The translations under genes and the position numbers were made by a program. Source: Candidatus Colimorpha enterica (lineage in GTDB: Bacteria; Bacillota; Clostridia; Oscillospirales; CAG-272). From it: a stretch of DNA of 6,744 bases. Each line of letters starts with the position of its first letter. Within the stretch, counting starts at the first letter, position 1. The notes under the pieces are model-generated. The model worked only from the letters and a program-made list of their open reading frames with translations. It was not told where the DNA came from and did not search any database. Shown here piece after piece: positions 4,607 to 6,744 of this stretch. The stretch spans positions 1-6,744 of the forward strand of contig JAGHTD010000087.1 in the NCBI GenBank assembly GCA_018065475.1. The letters run 5' to 3'.

Positions 4607-6511
4607 ATGAAAATATACAATTACGACGTTATCGTAATAGGCACGGGAGCCGCCGGCTATAACGCCGCCTGCCGTATCCAGCAGGACGGCAGAAGAAAGG
4701 TAGCCATCGTCACCGAAGGCGTCAACTGCGGCACCTCCCGCAATACGGGGAGCGACAAGCAGACCTATTACAAGCTCGGTCTCGGAGGAGACAGCCCCGA
4801 CAGCGTAAGAGCAATGGCAAAGACCCTCTTAGACGGCGGTGCGGGTGACGGCGACAACGCCCGCGGCGAAGCCGCTCTCTCGGTACGCTGCTTTATGAAT
4901 CTCTGCGAGCTCGGTGTCAAGTTCCCCGTAAACAGATACGGTGAATACGTCGGCTACAAGACCGACCACGACCCCTTCGCAAGAGCCACGTCGGCAGGTC
5001 CTCTCACCTCCAAGTTCATGACCGAAGCGCTCCAGAAGAACGCTTCAAACCTCGGCGTCATCATCCACGACGCAATGCTCGCCGTCGAGATCCTCAAAAG
5101 CGGCAACAGCGTCTGCGGCGTCCTCTGCGTTGACGAAAACACGGGCGACCTCGCGGCGTTCAGATGTTCCGACGTCATCATCGCGACGGGAGGCCCCGCA
5201 GGTATCTACGCCGACTCCGCTTATCCCGAGTGCCACACCGGAAGCACCGGTCTTGCCCTCAACGCGGGCGCAAGCACCCAGAACCTCACCGAATGGCAGT
5301 ACGGCCTCGCCTCCATCGCTCCGAGATGGAACGTATCGGGAACCCATATGCAGGTTCTCCCCCGTTTCGTTTCCGTCGATGCCGACGGCAAGGAATACGA
5401 GTTCCTCGGCGAATACTTCTCCGACGTCAACGAAGCCCTCTCGATGGTCTTCCTCAAGGGTTATCAGTGGCCCTTCGACAGCCGCAAGGTAATGACCGGC
5501 TCGTCGATCATCGACCTCCTCGTTTACAGAGAGTGCGTCCTCAGAAAACGCAGAGTATATCTCGACTTCACGAAGAACCCCTTCGGTCTCGGCGAGATCG
5601 ACTACAAGTCGCTTTCCAAGGAAGCATACGAATACCTCTTCAAGGCAGGTGCCTGCTTCGGCAAGCCGATCGACCGTCTCCTCAAGATGAACTCTCCCGC
5701 AGTTGACCTCTACAAGGGCAAGGGAGTGGACATCACAGTCGAATATCTTGAGATCGCCCTCTGCGCTCAGCACAACAACGGCGGTATCTCCGTCGATAAG
5801 TGGTGGCAGACGTCGGTGAACGGCCTCTTCGCGGCAGGCGAATGTGCCGGAACGCACGGTATCACCCGTCCCGGCGGATCCGCCCTCAACGCAGGTCAGG
5901 TCGGCTCCCTCAGAGCTTCGCAATACATCTGCGCTCATCCCAACGAGAAGGTATGCGAAAACACCTTCAACGAGGTCCTCGCAGACGCGGAGAAGAGACA
6001 TTCCGACATCATCGCCAAAGCGGTCGCAAACGACGACAACATAGCTTCTCTCATCGCCGAGGCACAGAGAAGGATGAGCGACGGCGGTGCGGCAATGAGA
6101 AACAAGGCGGATATGGTCGCCCTTTACGGCGAGATCTCCGACGAACTCAAGAACCTGTCCAAGAAGGCGGGAGTACGCGAGCCCAAGGCCGTCTTCCTCT
6201 TCTACAAGCTCCGTGACATCCTCACGACGCAGAAGGCAGTCCTCGCCGCAATGATCGACTACGCCGACAGATTTCCCGCAACGAGAGGAAGCGCCCTTTA
6301 CTACAACAAGGACGGCTCTCTCCGTGAAGGACTTGAAGAAATGTTCAGATTCAACGAGGAAAAGGGCGAAACGAGAGCTTCCGTCCAGGAAGTCAAGCTC
6401 GACGGCGACAAGGTCGTCTGCGAGTGGCGTGACGTCCGTCCGATCCCCGAAGACGACGATTTCTTCGAGAACGTATGGCGCGTTTACAGAGAAAACGGCA
6501 ACATTTATTAA
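4607..6511 (+). CDS. Fumarate-reductase/aspartate-oxidase-like FAD flavoprotein
   Basis: This 634-residue FAD-dependent oxidoreductase resembles the flavoprotein subunits of fumarate reductase and succinate dehydrogenase, and L-aspartate oxidase. The N-terminal FAD site is GTGAAG (12-17), with Glu37 at the end of the second strand, then SRNTGSDKQTYY (44-55) and the second FAD motif ATGG (193-196). QHNNGG (388-393) carries His389, and GLFAAGE (406-412) followed by HGITRPGGSALN (417-428) carries Arg421. His389 and Arg421 correspond to the substrate-binding His and proton-shuttling Arg of fumarate reductases. The His that binds FAD covalently in Sdh/Frd is not present in the 44-55 segment, so FAD is probably non-covalent. 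A helical C-terminal region with TRGSALYY (about 563-570) resembles the usual C-terminal domain. No signal peptide, haem domain or FMN-attachment domain is seen, so it should be cytosolic. AAGGAAG sits just before the ATG, and the gene lies 17 nt after the dehydrogenase. Likely role: C=C reduction or formation on the pathway intermediate. Confidence 0.85.
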   Translation: MKIYNYDVIVIGTGAAGYNAACRIQQDGRRKVAIVTEGVNCGTSRNTGSDKQTYYKLGLGGDSPDSVRAMAKTLLDGGAGDGDNARGEAALSVRCFMNLCELGVKFPVNRYGEYVGYKTDHDPFARATSAGPLTSKFMTEALQKNASNLGVIIHDAMLAVEILKSGNSVCGVLCVDENTGDLAAFRCSDVIIATGGPAGIYADSAYPECHTGSTGLALNAGASTQNLTEWQYGLASIAPRWNVSGTHMQVLPRFVSVDADGKEYEFLGEYFSDVNEALSMVFLKGYQWPFDSRKVMTGSSIIDLLVYRECVLRKRRVYLDFTKNPFGLGEIDYKSLSKEAYEYLFKAGACFGKPIDRLLKMNSPAVDLYKGKGVDITVEYLEIALCAQHNNGGISVDKWWQTSVNGLFAAGECAGTHGITRPGGSALNAGQVGSLRASQYICAHPNEKVCENTFNEVLADAEKRHSDIIAKAVANDDNIASLIAEAQRRMSDGGAAMRNKADMVALYGEISDELKNLSKKAGVREPKAVFLFYKLRDILTTQKAVLAAMIDYADRFPATRGSALYYNKDGSLREGLEEMFRFNEEKGETRASVQEVKLDGDKVVCEWRDVRPIPEDDDFFENVWRVYRENGNIY

Positions 6512-6517
6512 AAAACC

Positions 6518-6540
6518 GGGTGACGGAGATCCCGTCACCC
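6518..6540 (+). promoter_or_regulatory. GC-rich intercistronic hairpin before the aldolase gene
   Basis: GGGTGACGG (6518-6526) and CCGTCACCC (6532-6540) are perfectly complementary over nine pairs with a five-base loop. Only three T follow, then directly the ribosome binding site GGAGG (6544-6548) of the next gene. It is too poor in T to be a full terminator. It may act as a partial terminator, as a 3' stabiliser of the upstream message, or as a structure limiting ribosome access to the aldolase start. The hairpin is seen directly; the role is inferred. Confidence 0.55.
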
Positions 6541-6555
6541 TTTGGAGGAAATAAT

Positions 6556-6744
6556 ATGTTTGAAAACATCAGTGAAAAAATAGCTGCGGTCGGAGCTGTT
6601 CCGGTCATCAAGCTCAACTACCCCGAGAGAGACGCTCTTCCTCTCGCAAAGGCACTTTGCGAAGGCGGTATCCCGATCGCGGAGGTCACCTTCCGTGCCG
6701 CAGGCGCAGACAAGGCGATCAAGATCATGAGCGACGCCTTCCCC
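6556..6744 (+). CDS. eda: KDPG/KHG-type aldolase, 5' part only (cut by window end)
   Basis: The first 63 residues of a 2-dehydro-3-deoxy-6-phosphogluconate (KDPG) / 4-hydroxy-2-oxoglutarate aldolase are present; the family is usually about 205-215 residues. KDPG aldolase splits 2-keto-3-deoxy-6-phosphogluconate to pyruvate and glyceraldehyde 3-phosphate. The segments VGAVPVIKL (12-20), ALPLAKALCEGGIPIAEVTFR (27-47) and KAIKIMSDAFP (53-63) match the N-terminal part of the family. Glu43 of EVTFR is the expected catalytic Glu and Arg47 a substrate-binding Arg. The Schiff-base Lys lies beyond the window. GGAGG is 7 nt before the ATG. It comes 44 nt after the flavoprotein gene, with a hairpin between them. 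Related aldolases act on 2-keto-3-deoxy-6-phosphogalactonate or on unphosphorylated acids, so the exact substrate is open. Confidence 0.85.
   Translation, partial: MFENISEKIAAVGAVPVIKLNYPERDALPLAKALCEGGIPIAEVTFRAAGADKAIKIMSDAFP

Noticed and set aside
5045..6538. Minus-strand open frame of 497 codons opposite the FAD flavoprotein
   Set aside because: Same reason: no recognisable domain, biased composition, and it runs through the hairpin at 6518-6540.
1..6744. CRISPR array, insertion sequence, tRNA, phage or defence genes
   Set aside because: No spaced direct repeats, transposase or integrase motifs, terminal inverted repeats or cloverleaf structures were found; the window is an ordinary metabolic locus.

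Overview
The window reads as chromosomal DNA of a Bacillota (Clostridia) bacterium, plausibly an uncultured gut member of the Oscillospiraceae/Christensenellales type. The reasons are strong purine-rich Shine-Dalgarno sites in front of every gene, near-consensus sigma-A promoters in very AT-rich intergenic DNA, GTG starts, and fairly GC-rich coding sequence with C-ending codons. The taxonomic placement is inference; no rRNA or marker gene lies in the window.

Layout. Positions 1-206 form a divergent promoter region. A minus-strand promoter (perfect TTGACA, 17-bp spacer, perfect TATAAT with an extended -10) fires leftward out of the window. A plus-strand promoter (TTGATT-17-TATAAT) drives the first gene. 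That gene (207-1514) encodes a fusion of a hormone-sensitive-lipase-type alpha/beta hydrolase with a C-terminal CYTH (triphosphate tunnel) domain. It appears to be a single-gene unit ending at a terminator-like hairpin (1528-1562). Positions 1515-1721 hold no gene. They hold that terminator, a second long hairpin (1592-1630) and a near-perfect promoter (TTGACA-17-TAAAAT, 1656-1684).

From 1722 to the right edge runs one co-directional, tightly spaced operon of at least five genes: an IolE/xylose-isomerase-type TIM-barrel protein, an Old Yellow Enzyme-family flavin oxidoreductase with a [4Fe-4S] cysteine motif, a classical short-chain dehydrogenase, a fumarate-reductase-like FAD flavoprotein, and the start of a KDPG-type aldolase cut by the window end. 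Gaps are 16-44 nt, each with a good ribosome binding site. A GC-rich hairpin sits just before the aldolase.

How the genes may work together (inference): the set looks like a catabolic pathway for a sugar acid, cyclitol or similar polyhydroxylated compound. An NAD-dependent dehydrogenase makes a ketone. Two flavoproteins add or remove C=C bonds next to a carbonyl. The TIM-barrel protein isomerises, epimerises or dehydrates. The product is a 2-keto-3-deoxy acid (phosphate) cleaved by the aldolase. Two C=C-active flavoproteins beside sugar-acid enzymes is unusual; it recalls the redox logic of bile-acid 7-dehydroxylation applied to a carbohydrate. I do not know a described pathway with exactly this set, and it is the best candidate here for an undescribed system.
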